64,000 nucleotides of DNA from Silene conica (lineage: Eukaryota > Streptophyta > Magnoliopsida > Caryophyllales > Caryophyllaceae), in NCBI GenBank assembly GCA_029255685.2, contig CM055311.2:17754952-17818951 (forward strand). The letters run 5' to 3'. The notes under the pieces are model-generated. The model was not told the DNA's origin. It ran no database searches and was given only the letters and a program-made list of their open reading frames with translations. Shown here piece by piece: positions 1 through 12,360 of the stretch (the first letter of the stretch is position 1; each line of letters begins with the position of its first letter). The position numbers were made by a program, and so were the translations under genes.

Positions 1-1343
1 ATGCTCTCAGCAGGTGGACCGTCCGCCGGCCAGCAGGCTGGGAGTCCCTTCCAATAAGCCTTCATCAAAACTTTAAACACGAGGAGAGGCTCTCAGCCGG
101 TGGATAGGCTGCCGGTCTGCCGGCTGGGCGTCTCTTCCCAAGCCTTTGCAAAAATTCCTAAAACCCAAGAGGGATTCTGAGCCGGTCGACCGGCGGCCGA
201 CTTACCAGCTCAGAACCCTTTCTCCTAAATCTCAGCATTCAAAAATAACCACCCCGACTCTGAGCCGGCCGACTGGCTGCCGGTCAGACTACCGGCTCAG
301 AGTCCCTGCACGAAAAATCGACATTTCCTACAAGACTCAAATCATCTCAAATCGATTCTAAACTTCTAAAATTGCAACATAGAAAGATTATCCAGCATAT
401 ATAATCATCAAATACATCAATTACCAGCAATTAATCCCACAAATAAACCTCAACAAGATTATCCTTTGTATCCGTCTTAAGCACACAATTTCTGAAATTC
501 AACAACAAGGCTTATATAACACAAACAAGGCATGTGAAAGTCTTCCTTATGGTATCCTAGCATGATACTAAGTCCCAACAACCATCTCAACATTAAAAAT
601 CTGAAACTATAACCATCTTAAACAAGAAAAGTGCTAATATCACAAATAAGGCCGAGTTTCTCTTAATTGTCACTTTTACTTAGCGAAACCTTCAAGATCT
701 TGTTCAATAATCACCAAGTCCTCTTCCGTGCTAATACAAACACCGCCTAAAACAATAAAACATCATAACTATTCACGAATTTCGAAATACCCCAAACAGG
801 CCGAAATTTCAACTGTCACAAAATGCAATATTTATTGCCTTAAAACGACGGGCTCGAGACAAGGAATTCGTAGCCACGAAAATCGTCTCAATCGGATAAG
901 AAACGAAGATTTTATGAACATTTTAAGATTGAAGGAGAAAAGATGCAAAAATGGTGTTTGTTAAAGGTTTACAATCTGAAAAATGAAATGAAGGAGGGAG
1001 GTGGAAGATGGTGGGGTTAGGGTTTTGTGAGGAAAAAGAGGGAAAATGGGTCCATTTACAAGTTAGGCCCATAAGACAAGTTTTAAGACGGTTTAAGCTA
1101 AAAACACCGACTTAAGGTAACTATAAACTTAAGACGATATAAATATTTCCGGACTATGAAATTAAATTGCTAAGACATAAATTACGCAATTAAATGAAAT
1201 CTTATTTAAATCCTTTAAAATATTCTCACATAAATTAATCAGCTATTTAAATAAAATTCCACAAATTACGAAATATAAATTATTTCTCGAACTTGAACTT
1301 AAAATCTTTAAACTTCCAAGTCTCGAAATATTGGGATGTTACA
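1..1343 (-). mobile_element. Element K: right part of an A-family LTR, cut by the window edge
   Basis: This stretch matches the right-hand part of the LTRs of element A. It has the same run of GC-rich palindromic modules (1-312), the same AT-rich stretch with 'aaggccgag', and the same end in gggatgttaca at 1343. It is clearly diverged from both A LTRs and is therefore an independent copy. It lies inside LTR J, since Tekay-LTR-like sequence resumes at 1344. Whether it is a solo LTR or part of a whole element cannot be seen. No coding sequence is supported; short open frames here are by-products of the palindromes. Confidence 0.75.
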
Positions 1344-2264
1344 GCCGTGGTGGTTCCTGGGGAGTCAGTAGCTGCCATCGACACCGCGACAACCACCCAC
1401 AGTTACCGTTACAAAACCCGACCACCAACAGCTCCTCTGTTTTTCACGTAACATTACCCCAAACGAAAACCAGTGGACACGACACCACGACTACCCAAAA
1501 CCACCGTGATAACCACCCTATAAGACTCCTACATGCACCCAACCCAGAAACCCGAAACACCCATACAACACTGCCTGAAACTCATTCGAAACCGAGCACA
1601 AAAAAAAAACACCTTTACGGACTCTGTTTCTGAAATAAGACTTTTGCATCTGAACAGTCGATAAAACTATCCCTATTGGTGGTCCTAGGTGGTCAACGAC
1701 GACTCTACAAGGGTCAACATACGACTACCATAAAACCTAGATGAACATTACACAAATTATTAAAACTATAACATGATTAAACTGATTGAATTACGAATTG
1801 AAAAAAGAAAGAAAAGCGCGAAAAGGAGAAGACAATGGTGAATGTACCGTGTTTCAGGTGAAAACGAACCACCATGACAACCCCAAAACGCCTTGTGAAC
1901 CATCCTCCTTGATCTTTGATGCGGTGACAAGTGTGGGTGTGTTTGTATGGTGTCGATAAATCAAAATAGAGTTAGGGATATAGGGTTAAAGAGGCGGCAG
2001 GAAGGTGCTGATGTTTTGTTTCATTTTTTTCAATTTTTTTTCGTTATGTGTCGTGTATGGGCCATAGGGTTTGCACGTATCCTGAGGCCCAAAGCCATTA
2101 TTTGAACACGGTTTTATTACTAATTTGTAGACTCGACCCCTTAACACAACGTATAAACAATAAAACATTTATTCGATAATTAAATTATCGAATACAAACG
2201 CTCAAATAATATCAACACGTTAATAATAATAAATTAATTATCGATAAAATACGAGGTATTACAA
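1344..2264 (-). mobile_element. Element J: right end of a Tekay-type LTR (minus orientation)
   Basis: The stretch ends in acgaggtattaca, the reverse complement of the TGTAATACCTCGT start seen inside the C LTRs and at the end of solo LTR E. Its proline/threonine-codon-like 'ccaccg' content matches the GC-rich middle of those LTRs, and its first bases (agccgtggtggttcc) recur in reverse complement within LTR I near 62906-62925. It is interrupted by K on its left and inserted into element B on its right, with atatg (2265-2269) as the likely right target-site copy. The left half is outside the window. Non-coding. Confidence 0.65.
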
Positions 2265-2983
2265 TATGCGTACGACTCATATACTAAAACATGTTGACAA
2301 GGCAAGGCAAAGGCATAAACATGTGAAATTGCAAAGTCATCATTGAAATACTCTCGTTCCGACTCGACCTACATGCTAAAGTAAACATGCATTTCTTTGA
2401 AATTTTTGAATTTTTCTATTTTTTTTGGATTTTTCTTGTATGTATATGCAAGGAAAATAAGAAAAGACGATGCAAGACAGAAAATGCAATAAACGTGTGA
2501 CAAAATACAGTGGAACAAATGCATGTGACATAAAACCATTCCCCAAACCAAACCGCACAATGTCCCCATTGTGCATTAGCATAAGCAAAGGTTATGAAAT
2601 GAAAGAAAAATGCGGAAAATGGTAAAACCAAGGAAAACATGGAAGGATCTCACCGGATTTAAGCGCAATAGAAACCTCCCCAAACCAGTGGTAGCTTAGG
2701 AGGTTTTGGTGGCAAGCAGTGTCGCCACTCCAAGGACCTGAAAAAGGACCAAGAAAATAACCCTTTTTGGGGATTAACGGTGTTTTTGGTGGTAAAAGTT
2801 GTTTTAAAGGGTTGAAAGCTGAGAAGAAATTTGAAAGCAGGAAGGAAAGAGTAAGGAGAAAGACTCATTAATCGTTCTTGCACGCTTCCCGAGGTAAACA
2901 CGAACAGGCTGTAGCAGCTACTGTGGTCGACCGACCACACCACTTGGTCGACCGACCAAGTGACAAGTTACAGAACCTTCTGG
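2265..2983 (-). mobile_element. Element B (Athila-type), left piece: 3' non-coding internal region
   Basis: This sequence aligns with 33030-33640 of element B2. Shared runs include 'gttgacaaggcaaggcaaagg', the 'tactctcgttccgactcgacc' run, and the paired GGTCGACCGACC motif near 2928-2961. It is the region between the protease and the polypurine tract, read on the minus strand. B continues at 40108 after the insertion of A; the flanks tctgg (2979-2983) and tctag (40108-40112) are a target-site duplication with one difference. No coding is supported; the overlapping short minus-strand frames are low-complexity shadows. Confidence 0.75.
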
Positions 2984-3649
2984 TGTAAAACCCCTCGTCC
3001 CAGCGTAAAATTAAACATACAAACTTGCCAAAATTTACGCCGAATTTAAACTTTGACATGCATGATAAACGAGGTGAATTAAAATAAAACTGAACAAACT
3101 GATATAAACAAAAATATAGATAAGTATAACATTCTAAGTATGAAAAACATAAATACAAACAGCCTGGGATTACACATCGCTACAGGCACTCAAGTGTAAA
3201 GTAAAACTACAAGGTCTAGCTACACGATATAAAGGTATGTCGATGATGAAACGGATCATCGCTCGCTAGCCTTCATGTCCTATCCGCCACCTGTCATGTA
3301 CCTACATACATGAAAACATGTACGCCACAATCAGTGGGGAGTGACTAGAGTTCTCCTAGACACCTTTTGTAACGACACGTAACACATAAACATCCAACAT
3401 ACTCCAACATTTATAACATGTGAAGCATATATATATCAATATCTCAATCTCATATCATCATGCAATATCATGCAAAGGCTCTCAACCAACTTCGGAAACA
3501 ATTTGGAAGGAGAGCCGGTTTCCCTTCCGGTTGCCCGGCCTGGGGGTTTTTCAATCCAAAACATTTACGAAACTAGACTAAGAGTCATCCAATGCCTTGG
3601 ATGAACAGTTCTAAAATCAATACACACTATCTACCACAATCAATCAGCA

Positions 3650-4151
3650 GCATCTGACACTGTACCCCAACTCAGGAAAGCAGATGCAAATAGCAGTATC
3701 TAGAACCTACCGCAACTCAGGCAAGCACTAGAAACAAATCAGCAGTGTCCAAGTCACACCCCAACTCAGGTAAACTTGGTACAGAAGTCAGCAAGCATAT
3801 ACCCGTAGCCGCAACTCGGGCACAGATGGATACCAATCAGCTAATAATGGTTCATAATGCAACTCAGTCAGAACCATTTCTCTTCGTAATGAAATCGGGA
3901 TCCCAGCTCATACCCAACCCACTGTGGTCAAACAAACTCACGATAGGGCAGAGGTCGCAACTCAGAAATTTCCCTACCGCATCATCCATACACGAGACGG
4001 ACCGTATGTCGCAAGTCAGACTAGGCCGTCACGCCACAAACACTCACATGTCAAACTAGAGGATCGCAACTCAGACCATAGCTTGACACGCATCAATCAT
4101 CAGTATATATCGTACTCTAGCGGTCCCAACTCAGACATATTCCGATATATA
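3650..4151 (-). repeat. Array of hairpins with constant 'gcaactcag' loop in A LTR
   Basis: About ten units each carry a core close to gcaactcag flanked by arms that pair with each other but differ between units. Arms read on the plus strand: gcatctg 3650-3656 with cagatgc 3681-3687; tctag 3699-3703 with ctaga 3728-3732; ccaagt 3749-3754 with acttgg 3774-3779; atggttc 3847-3853 with gaaccat 3871-3877; taggg 3944-3948 with cccta 3972-3976; gacgg 3996-4000 with ccgtc 4026-4030; tgtcaa 4049-4054 with ttgaca 4083-4088; tatatatcg 4104-4112 with cgatatata 4143-4151. Two further cores have weak arms. The right LTR repeats the array in decayed form from about 29849, and B2 is inserted in its last unit. 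Confidence 0.8.
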
Positions 4152-4407
4152 TTACAACCAAGTCCTTAGTCCTATCTTTCTAGACTTCTAATCAACACTT
4201 AATTGACCCCGGGAACTAAGTTGAGGGAGAGTCGGTTTCCCTTTCGGTTACCCGACCGGGGGGGTCTCTATCCTCTCTCCATTCCCGAACCCAATATAGT
4301 GTCGCCCGTACTCCGGGGACCACAGACACACATATAAGGCACACGGAACGAGTCTCAAGCAAATCGGATAAGCCGATCAAAAGATAAAACGGTTTTAGTG
4401 AGAATAA

Positions 4408-4811
4408 GGCTCTCAGCCGGTGCCAGACCGTCTGCCGGTCGGCCGGCTGGGAGTCCCTTCCCACGCTTGCAGCCAAATTTCTAAAACAAGGAAAAGAGAT
4501 TCTCAGCCGGTGGACCGGCTGCCGGCCACCCGGCTGGGAATCCCCTCCCACTACACTCTACGCCTTTCTTTACAAAAATAGGAATGATTCTTAGCCGGCC
4601 GACCGGCCGCCGGCCAACCGGCTAGGAATCCAATCCCAGTCTTCTTTTTTTTGCAAACGTAACATCCAAGAGGGTCTCTGAGCCGGTCGACCGGCGGCCG
4701 ACCACCCGGCTCAGAGCCCTTTCACATTTTCCAAATTTCGCAAAACCAACTAAGTCTACCTCTGAGCCGGCAGAGCGGCTGCCGGTCAGCCTGCCGGCTT
4801 AGAGTTCCTGT
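4408..4811 (-). repeat. Five GC-rich imperfect palindromes, about 88-base spacing, in A LTR
   Basis: Five modules occur at about 4408-4458, 4498-4548, 4587-4632, 4672-4722 and 4760-4811. Each opens with a variant of tctcagccgg and closes with its near reverse complement ccggctgggaatc, with a GC-rich centre such as tcgaccgg. The modules are separated by AT-richer spacers. The same set is in K (1-312) and in the right A LTR (38719-39148). Translations of this region are rich in Arg, Pro, Gly and Gln and are not genes. Confidence 0.8.
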
Positions 4812-6018
4812 ACGCAAATTTCGCATTTTCGCCTATTGATCAAAACTTCACAAATCGATACATTTCTTCTAAAATTGCAACAAGCAAAGATTTCCCAGCA
4901 TATTATACATACATGTGATTCAATAGCAAGTGTAAATTTCAACAACAAACACATATGAGCATCAAACTTAGTATCCGTCTTAATTTTGCAAAACTGAAAA
5001 TGAACATGAAAGCATGTGAATACTCCAACTTCAAGTAAATCATGTGAAGAACATGTAAACATACTTCCTAACATATTACTAAACTTATACAGCAACAACA
5101 CTTCACAAAATAAGAAATCCCAACCAAGAACAACATAAAAAGTGTTTTGTAAATGGTGAAGTGTCGATGAAATGGTTTGTGTAACACCCCCATTTATTCA
5201 AGAGCCTTTAGCCAGACATTTATTCAAGAGCCTTTAGCCAGACTTTGATGTTACAAATACTACACAGCGGAAACTAATGTACAACTGATAACTACGAAGT
5301 ATGTGATCTAATTCTACGTCGGTCCATCCAAGTGCTCACGCCATCCCATGCTCCCACAGCACCATCTTTCCTGTCAAAACTGCTCCCCATCACGGATCAT
5401 CACAGGTGTCACACGAATACACAGGGTCAACCACAAGGTTGAGTAGGAAAACATTAATAAGACATAAATTATAAAAGATCAGAACACCACTCCGCCTCCA
5501 TATCACAAGACCCAAAATCACCCCACACCATATCACAAGACCCAATATCACACCACACCATATCACAAGACCCATTATCTCCACACCATTTCACAAGACC
5601 CAGTATTACACCACACCATATCACAAGACCCATTATCTCCACACCATATCACAAGACCCATATTAGCATCTGAATAGTAACTAACTTCACAAATAAATAC
5701 CACATATCTCATGTCATAACTAACTTCACAAATATTCCCCTACCTCAACTTGTGGAACAGAAATGACAACCACGCAGCAGCTAAAAATGTTCCACGCATA
5801 AATCGTCACCTAAACATATATTACATAACGATTAATAAACTTCCAAAAACCCCCGTATCACAAAGTATACTTACTATAAATAACAACCTTCTAAGAGTGG
5901 AAAGTTTCCCCAAATGGAAACTTTCCCGAAATAGCAACTTTCTTAAAAAGGACACTTCCCGGCTCGTAAAAACCTCCAACTAACACAACCCAAAAACCTA
6001 CTAAATTACTACTACAAC

Positions 6019-6020
6019 AA

Positions 6021-6064
<44 letters not shown>

Positions 6065-6105
6065 TAATAATATAATAATATAATAATATAATAATATAAT
6101 ATAGT
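6019..6105. repeat. AAT/ATA microsatellite in LTR E
   Basis: A run of aat units grades into taata units. It continues after F at 15238-15260. F inserted here with target site atagt. The tyrosine-rich minus-strand frame across it is an artefact of the repeat. Confidence 0.9.
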
Positions 6106-8944
6106 TGTAACACCCCGTAATTTCCAATTATTTATATATTATTTAAAATCTTATTTTAGTAATAATAATGTTCCACAATAAATAAAATTTCATTTAAAAT
6201 CTATCGTTTTTGACAATGATATTAATATGTCCGTCTTAAAGTTATACTACTTAAACTTGTAAAACGTTACTCTGTCCTTGTTGCTAATTTTAAGATATTT
6301 TAAAGGCATATTTAGCTCTTGATTATAAAATAAAAGTTTTAGCTCTTTTTCTTAGCTTTCCAACGCCACCGAAAACACGTTAATCAGAGTTCTTTAGAGG
6401 AAATTATGTCCAAAATACGAAAGGCTGTCACGGACCATCCGCTAACGAGACCCATGCTCGTTGCTTACTCTATACTTTTTACCACATGTCCTTTGGGACA
6501 CATGGCTGAGTACTAAGCCTTGCCTTGATGCCCAAGGTCATCCTCTACCTTTCTTCTTCTTCAAATCATTCATTTTTTTCAGAAAAACACTCACACAAAA
6601 ACACAAAACAAAAGACACCATTGTTGTGCACCTCAACCGTAAAACGGTCGTAAAATCTCCGTTTCTTATCCGTTTTCGACGATTTTCGCGCCTATCTCTT
6701 CCTCTCCTTGACCTCCATCTTTCTAGGTAATAAAATTATCAAATTTCTTCCTTAATATACTCTGGTCGTGGCCTTTAAGGCACGGTTCTCTTAGCTAACC
6801 TCGTTTAGTTATGTGTAGCTAGTTCGGTTGTCCAAACCGGAGTGGCTTTGAGTCAAAATCATGCTTATTGAAGAGCTATAAGGTAACGGTGATGGGTTAC
6901 TCGACTTTATCGTCTTTGTTTGCATGACTATATGCTAGTAATGTTTAGTATACTAGGATTGTTTTTGGTTAAGTAGTGGCATGATTAGGACAATAAATCA
7001 TATGTTTGGATGAATTTCATCATGCATGCTTGTGTTGGATGAGTTTTTAATTGTGGAAATTCATTAAGGATTGTATGGTTAAATGAGTTTATGATCATTG
7101 AGGATGATTAGTTTGATAGTCTTTCAAGTTCATAGTGTTTTGCTTACAATGGTTAATTCATGATGTTTGAGCACCTTGACAAATCTGTCCATTGTCTTGT
7201 ACAATTTATTTCGACATCTTAGAGTATCCTTCTTTGAAAATGTTGAAAAGAGACCCCTGTTTATTTTGAGTTAAGAGTCTACCTCTGAATTTTCGTAATT
7301 TTCTTGCATGTCGTTTGTTCACAATAAATTATTTACGAACAGTGCGCTGAAATACTCGCAGAACGGACAGTAGCTCAAATATTGTTTTGAAAACCATTTT
7401 TAAACTTTGAAATGATTCTGGTCCTTTTCAATAATTAAACTTTGAAGATTTTAGATGATGTTAGGAGTTTGATTTGCCCCAAAATGATTTGTTAAACCCG
7501 TTTAATGAAGCAATACATTTTGTGTGACGGTTTCTGACACACTGTAAAGATCAGTCAATAACCCCCTGTTAAGTTCGTCTTTTGGAAATGTTTATTTGAC
7601 AAATATTGTAGATAAAAGTCTTATTAAACCGACCCAATTGGCCTTGTATCATTTCGATTTTATTTGAATTAATTATGAATTTTACGGCAGATGACAGCTG
7701 TAATGCGAAATGCGTTTAGAACTTTTGTTTCATTATTCAATCCCTTGTGTTCTCTTTTAGCATGGAACGGATATAAGTGTTGTATTGTTCATCTTTTATT
7801 GGCTCATGTATGTTTAAATGAGTGGGTTAACGGTTATGTTATCCTAAGCTTGTGTAGGTGACGGTTATGTCATCGTAAGTTGTGTTGGTGACGGTTATGT
7901 TACCTTGGTTGTGAATAGATAGCGGTGATACGATTTGTGTATCACTGTAATGAACAAACGCCACTCCTGTTATGGGATTTTATCTAACTATGTTCGGGAT
8001 TGGTCGGTGTCCGTGGTTATGCGGCCCGGTCCCCGTGTGTCGTTCGGTGTAGGTTATTACATCGAGAGGTCTGGCCAGGTCTTAGGCATATAGTTGTCGG
8101 TTATGCGCTATACATAGTATCCGGATGACGTGGTTATGCGCTCCGGTAGCTAGGGCGCGGTTATACGCCCTAGCCTGTTAGTGGAGCGGTTATACTCCCT
8201 AACTGTCAGTTGTAGCGGTTATGCTACCTGACGGCGTTCATTCTATTCTTGGTTTGTTGTATGCGTGATTGGACATGCCACCTAGTTGTTGGCCTCTGAG
8301 TCGATCACTTGGATGTTTACCTGATTATGATGATTGGACATGCCACCTAGCTGTTGGCCTCTGAGTCGATCATTTGGATGTCTACTTGATTTCGATATCA
8401 TCTCACTTGTTGACTTAATTATGTTTTATATGTTGATTCATGTTGTTCCCACACGTTTTGGTTTATCGCTCATGCATTGATCATGTTGATTACGTTTGGT
8501 AATGCATATATGGTTGTTTTTCAAATAATATACATGTTCATATGTATAAGATGTTTTGTATTACCGTTTACATGTTTTCTGACGTAAAGTGGCTGGGAGA
8601 ACCCTGAGTTACTCCCCACTGACTGTGGCGTTCATGTTTCATGAATGTAGGTTGGTGCTATTTGGGGAAGACGTGTGGCTAGCGAGCATTGTTGATAATT
8701 CGACAATTACCCTTACGCTTAGTTTAGATTTAATTCATGTTGTTATCGTGGGATACCTTATCCCTCGTCTATTTAAGTTATTTTGTATAATTTATACTTT
8801 CTCATTAGTTTTTAGTCTTCCGCTTGTTGTTTTGATATTCCGCGAAAATTTTTAATAAATATATATGTCGAAAAGTTTTTAAAAGTATTGTATTTCCGCT
8901 GCAATTTACTTGTTTATTTTTATGCTAAATCGCGGGGTGTCACA
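6106..8944 (+). repeat. Element F, 5' LTR
   Basis: The LTR runs from TGTAACACCCCG to GGGGTGTCACA. It contains the hairpin array at 7825-8232 and, at about 8608-8632, the run 'actccccactgactgtggcg', which is also found in A's LTR in reverse complement (near 3332-3352). The 89- and 88-codon open frames in it (6461-6730, 8589-8855) recur in the other LTR only because the LTRs are nearly identical. They resemble no protein I recognise. Confidence 0.92.
7825..8232 (+). repeat. Array of hairpins with constant 'cggttat' loop in F 5' LTR
   Basis: About ten units share a cggttat(g/a) core inside arms that pair within the unit but differ between units. Clear cases: ggttaac/gttatcc (7825-7844), ggtgac/gtcatc, ggtgac/gttacc, cggtgta/tacatcg, ccgga/tccgg, gctagggcg 8149-8157 with cgccctagc 8166-8174 (nine perfect pairs), gttag-t-ggag 8177-8186 with ctccctaac 8195-8203, and gtcag..gtagc 8205-8216 with gctacctgac 8223-8232. 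One unit, gtgatac/gtatcac, has another loop. G-T wobbles keep pairing in several arms. Confidence 0.85.
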
Positions 8945-8946
8945 GT

Positions 8947-8958
8947 TGGTATCAGAGC
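8947..8958 (+). other. Element F primer-binding site (tRNA-Met type)
   Basis: TGGTATCAGAGC stands two bases after the LTR end. It is complementary to the 3' end of plant initiator tRNA-Met, the usual primer of Tekay-like gypsy and many copia elements. Confidence 0.9.
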
Positions 8959-11900
8959 AGTAATGCTCCCGACGCACGCACGTGTACCCCAACTTAAATA
9001 TCAACTTGACCTGAAATAATGAATGAGAGATGGGTAGATTTAAGGACCAGGTGGTAGTCTGTAATGTGATTGCTCCTTGTTAGGTCTAACACGTTTGTTA
9101 AATGTCAAAGATTTTATTTTTGTGCTTAAGGATTGGTGAACCATGAGCTTACCTGGATGGCGATCAAGATTATTGTCTACTACCGAAGATGGAAGATTCG
9201 TGCTATCTTGAAGGATGCTTCTATGTCCCCGAAGATAATCCTTGCTCATCCTGCATCATCTTCTTCCTTATTTCTTGATGTATATCCTTACTTCCCGAAC
9301 TATCTTCTATCTTAACTCGGAAGCCACTTCCGTGACTTCTCGACTTAACCTTATCCTTGTTACTTACCTTTTCCCATGGCGCTTCGTAGGTAGCCTAACT
9401 TAGTTGGATATTCAGGATTTTGTTCGAGGATAACCCCTAGCCCTTATTTTGAGAAGTAATAAGACTGAAAACGTTTAGGAAGTATAGTAAGACATGTTTT
9501 GGTGATCCTAATGCTTAGTTGTTTGCCCTACATAGTGAGTGAAAATGGTTGGTGGAATCTTGGTTTAAAATATTGAATTATATGTGCAATATTTGGTGGA
9601 TTTTAACCTTGGGAATCATATTTGGGATTTAGGATTAGTGGATTAAAATGTGTTGCTTTAAGAGTATGAATGAGGTGTTAGAAGTCATAAATGAATTTGG
9701 GAAATATACTTGGGATGCTAGTGAAAATGAATGGTTGAGTAAAGTGAATCAGTAATGCTTGACTTTGGGAATTGGGTTTGACTTCAATTGGGATTTTACT
9801 TTTGGAGGATAAGAATCGTGTATATTGATGGACGATTATTAAAAGAGTTAGCGATGTAACTTTAGAGGAACTGACTGAAGTTTACTCTTTTAGTTATTTG
9901 ATTGGATTAGAGGTGTAACCTTTGAGGAGTTACTTGAAGATCATGTCTTTGGATGTCTGATTGATGTAGTAAGGTGCAACTTGTGGATTTGTAAGATTTC
10001 GAGGATGCGATGTTTAAAGGACGTTTGGATTCGTATATAGAGATGTGAGACATATCTATAATTGAACTTGGTGTTCACATTTTGAGGTATCTAAGAATTT
10101 GTATGGATTTATCGATCGTGTGGGATTAGAATAGAGTGATTCGATAAAAGGTGAAATTTTTGGAAATTGAAGAAAATAGAGAGTACATAATCTATGGAGT
10201 ATAAAGATTATGAACTAGCAATGGTATAAAAATGGTTTATCCTGGAATATTAAAGAAGTGTCGTTTAGGAAATTTAAGAAGTAGAGATACCTGAAACTTT
10301 ATGGAATAGTCGAAATTGAGATAATCGTACACCTGAAAGGACTTATAATATGGTAAACCATATGGGAAAATTATTCTTGGAAAGTTATAGTTCAGTGTGC
10401 TTGAATTGGTAAATAGGAGATGAGAACCTTGTGAGAATTTTAGGAATCCTAAGCCTTGGGAATTGTGTCAGTTCAAATCATAATCTTTTCTCAACGCTTC
10501 TCTTCGATCTTCTTTCTTCTTCAGTGCTAATTCCGTCGAGTTATGCTTTCATAACAAAGCTTACTTGACCTCTTTTTACGTCATATATCTTGTTACCTCT
10601 AATGTTTATCTTTCTACTCATAGCTTCACTTTTGTTGGAATCCATAATCTAGAGTCTCTTAGCCATCATCTTACGTATCTCTCCCTCAAGTTTCTATTTC
10701 GCGTTTGTTCCTGAAGTTTGAATCATATCTTTAATTGTTGTGAGCCTTGTCCCCTTTCTTCTTGGACTAGGTGTGAGGTTGAATTCGTTTGTGGAATAGT
10801 GATATATGCTTAGAAGATCCTTGGTTTTGTTATCGGACTTAGTTGAGAGAGTTGGCGTTTGGTGACGTTTAGGTAATATTAGGTAGTGTGCCATCTTGAC
10901 GGTTTCATGTTAAAGGTTTGAAGGTATGAGTGCTTCTTATGGATTGATATCAACCCTGATGCTGATGATTTTGGTGTTATCTATGAGGGCGTTGATGGTT
11001 ATCTAGAGACCGTTTGGCTGAAAGTTGTTACTTTTATGAGACTTTCTTTTGGGATGATCACTGTACGGTAATGAAGTATGGTAGTCAAGGTTTAAAAATG
11101 TTTTCTTGATTTGGGTCGATGAGAGCTGACCAGTTTGGGACTAAATATTTTGGATGTTTAACTCGTAGTCCTAGGTTTGGGAATAGTTACGGTTTGAAGA
11201 ATTCCGTGTCTATTCTTTTGGGATTAGATGTTTTGAATGTTTATCTCATAGCCCTATGTATGAGAGTGAGTACAGTTCCGAGAGTGTCGCTTTCATATCT
11301 TTTGTTGTCGGTATGAGCGTAACAAATTTTGTTTAGAGGTCTGGAAGTACGATGGATTATGGTTTGGGATCCTTGTTTTGGTGTTTTACCTTGTTTAAAG
11401 ACATATATCTTATGTTGGTTGGTTATGAATGTGACCTTGTTAATAATTTTGGACCTAGCTCTGTGAAGGATGTTGGTTGTTGAGTAATAATTAAGAGTTG
11501 TGAAGTTCCTTTGGTAATGTGATACCTTGTATCGTGGATGACCTGGAAGTGAGTGACCCAAATTGAGTTGAGGAAGCCTTTAGAGTTTTGCGGATGAAAG
11601 AGCTGCCTTTTGAGGTGTGTAAGAAACCATGATGATGATGACTCATTTATGAATTGAGTGAGTAGTGATTTCTGTAATCTGAAAAGTTATCCCCTCCTTA
11701 ACCTTAAATCTCTTTTGTCCATGCTTTCGTTCTTTTGTTGTCTTTGTCTCTTTGTTCTCTTGTTGAGTACCGTCTTTAACCTTGAAGATGGCAGTTTATG
11801 AAGCCTTGTTTTGGGTTAGCTTCCTTGTTGACCTCTTTGTGCTTTGAGATCTTTGAAAGACCGACCCGACCCTCTTTGGTTGTTAATATGTAGCTTTCAT

Positions 11901-12360
11901 CCTAGTATTTTGTTTGAAGTATTCAAAATATTTTCCATTTATATATTTTATAACGATTTGAGTTAGCTAACTTTTGTTGTTGAAAATCTTAGTTTTTGTA
12001 GCAACCTTACCTATTTTTACGGATTCGAAAATGGAAGTTTACTTTCGAAATAACATGTTTTGAAAAACTTCAAATGGTTTATAATATTGATTCAGCGTTA
12101 GAACTCGTTATTGGAGATGTCTAATAACTTGTACTATGCTTGTCGGCGCATGATTTAGTTTTGGACTAGCCCTTGATTTGGAATGTCGGGCTCTTGAATG
12201 CGCAACGAGAACCCTCTTGTTCCATTGACGAGGACTTGTGCCTTTGAAAAATCTTTTCAAAATCTTTGAAAAAAAAAAAATATAAGTTTTGAAATATCAA
12301 ATTTTGGGTAAACGCTTTGGTTGTTTACCTTGTCTTTACAACTTACCGTTTTCTACTTTC
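8959..12360 (+). other. Element F internal region, non-coding
   Basis: The start (ctcccgacgcac..., then 'aatgaatgagagatgg') matches the leader of element A. The run 'gttttggtgatccta' near 9493-9507 matches the reverse complement of A near 27537-27551. Between them A has its gag and F has none. The rest is AT-rich with many stops in all frames. I see no protein domain, RNA gene or tandem repeat. Confidence 0.75.

Noticed and set aside
4216-4551. Arg/Gly/Gln-rich minus-strand frame (also at 38602-38892)
   Set aside because: It is a translation of the GC-rich palindromes of the A LTR and has no protein family resemblance.
5891-6127. Tyrosine-rich minus-strand frame
   Set aside because: It is a translation of the AAT microsatellite.
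6461-6730. 89-codon open frame repeated identically at 12754-13023, and an 88-codon frame at 8589 and 14882
   Set aside because: Both lie in the two near-identical LTRs of F; identity comes from LTR youth, not coding constraint. No domain is recognisable.
8945-8960. tRNA-like sequence TGGTATCAGAGC (also 17137, 29139, 44449)
   Set aside because: It is the primer-binding site complementary to the tRNA 3' end; no cloverleaf surrounds it, so it is not a tRNA gene.
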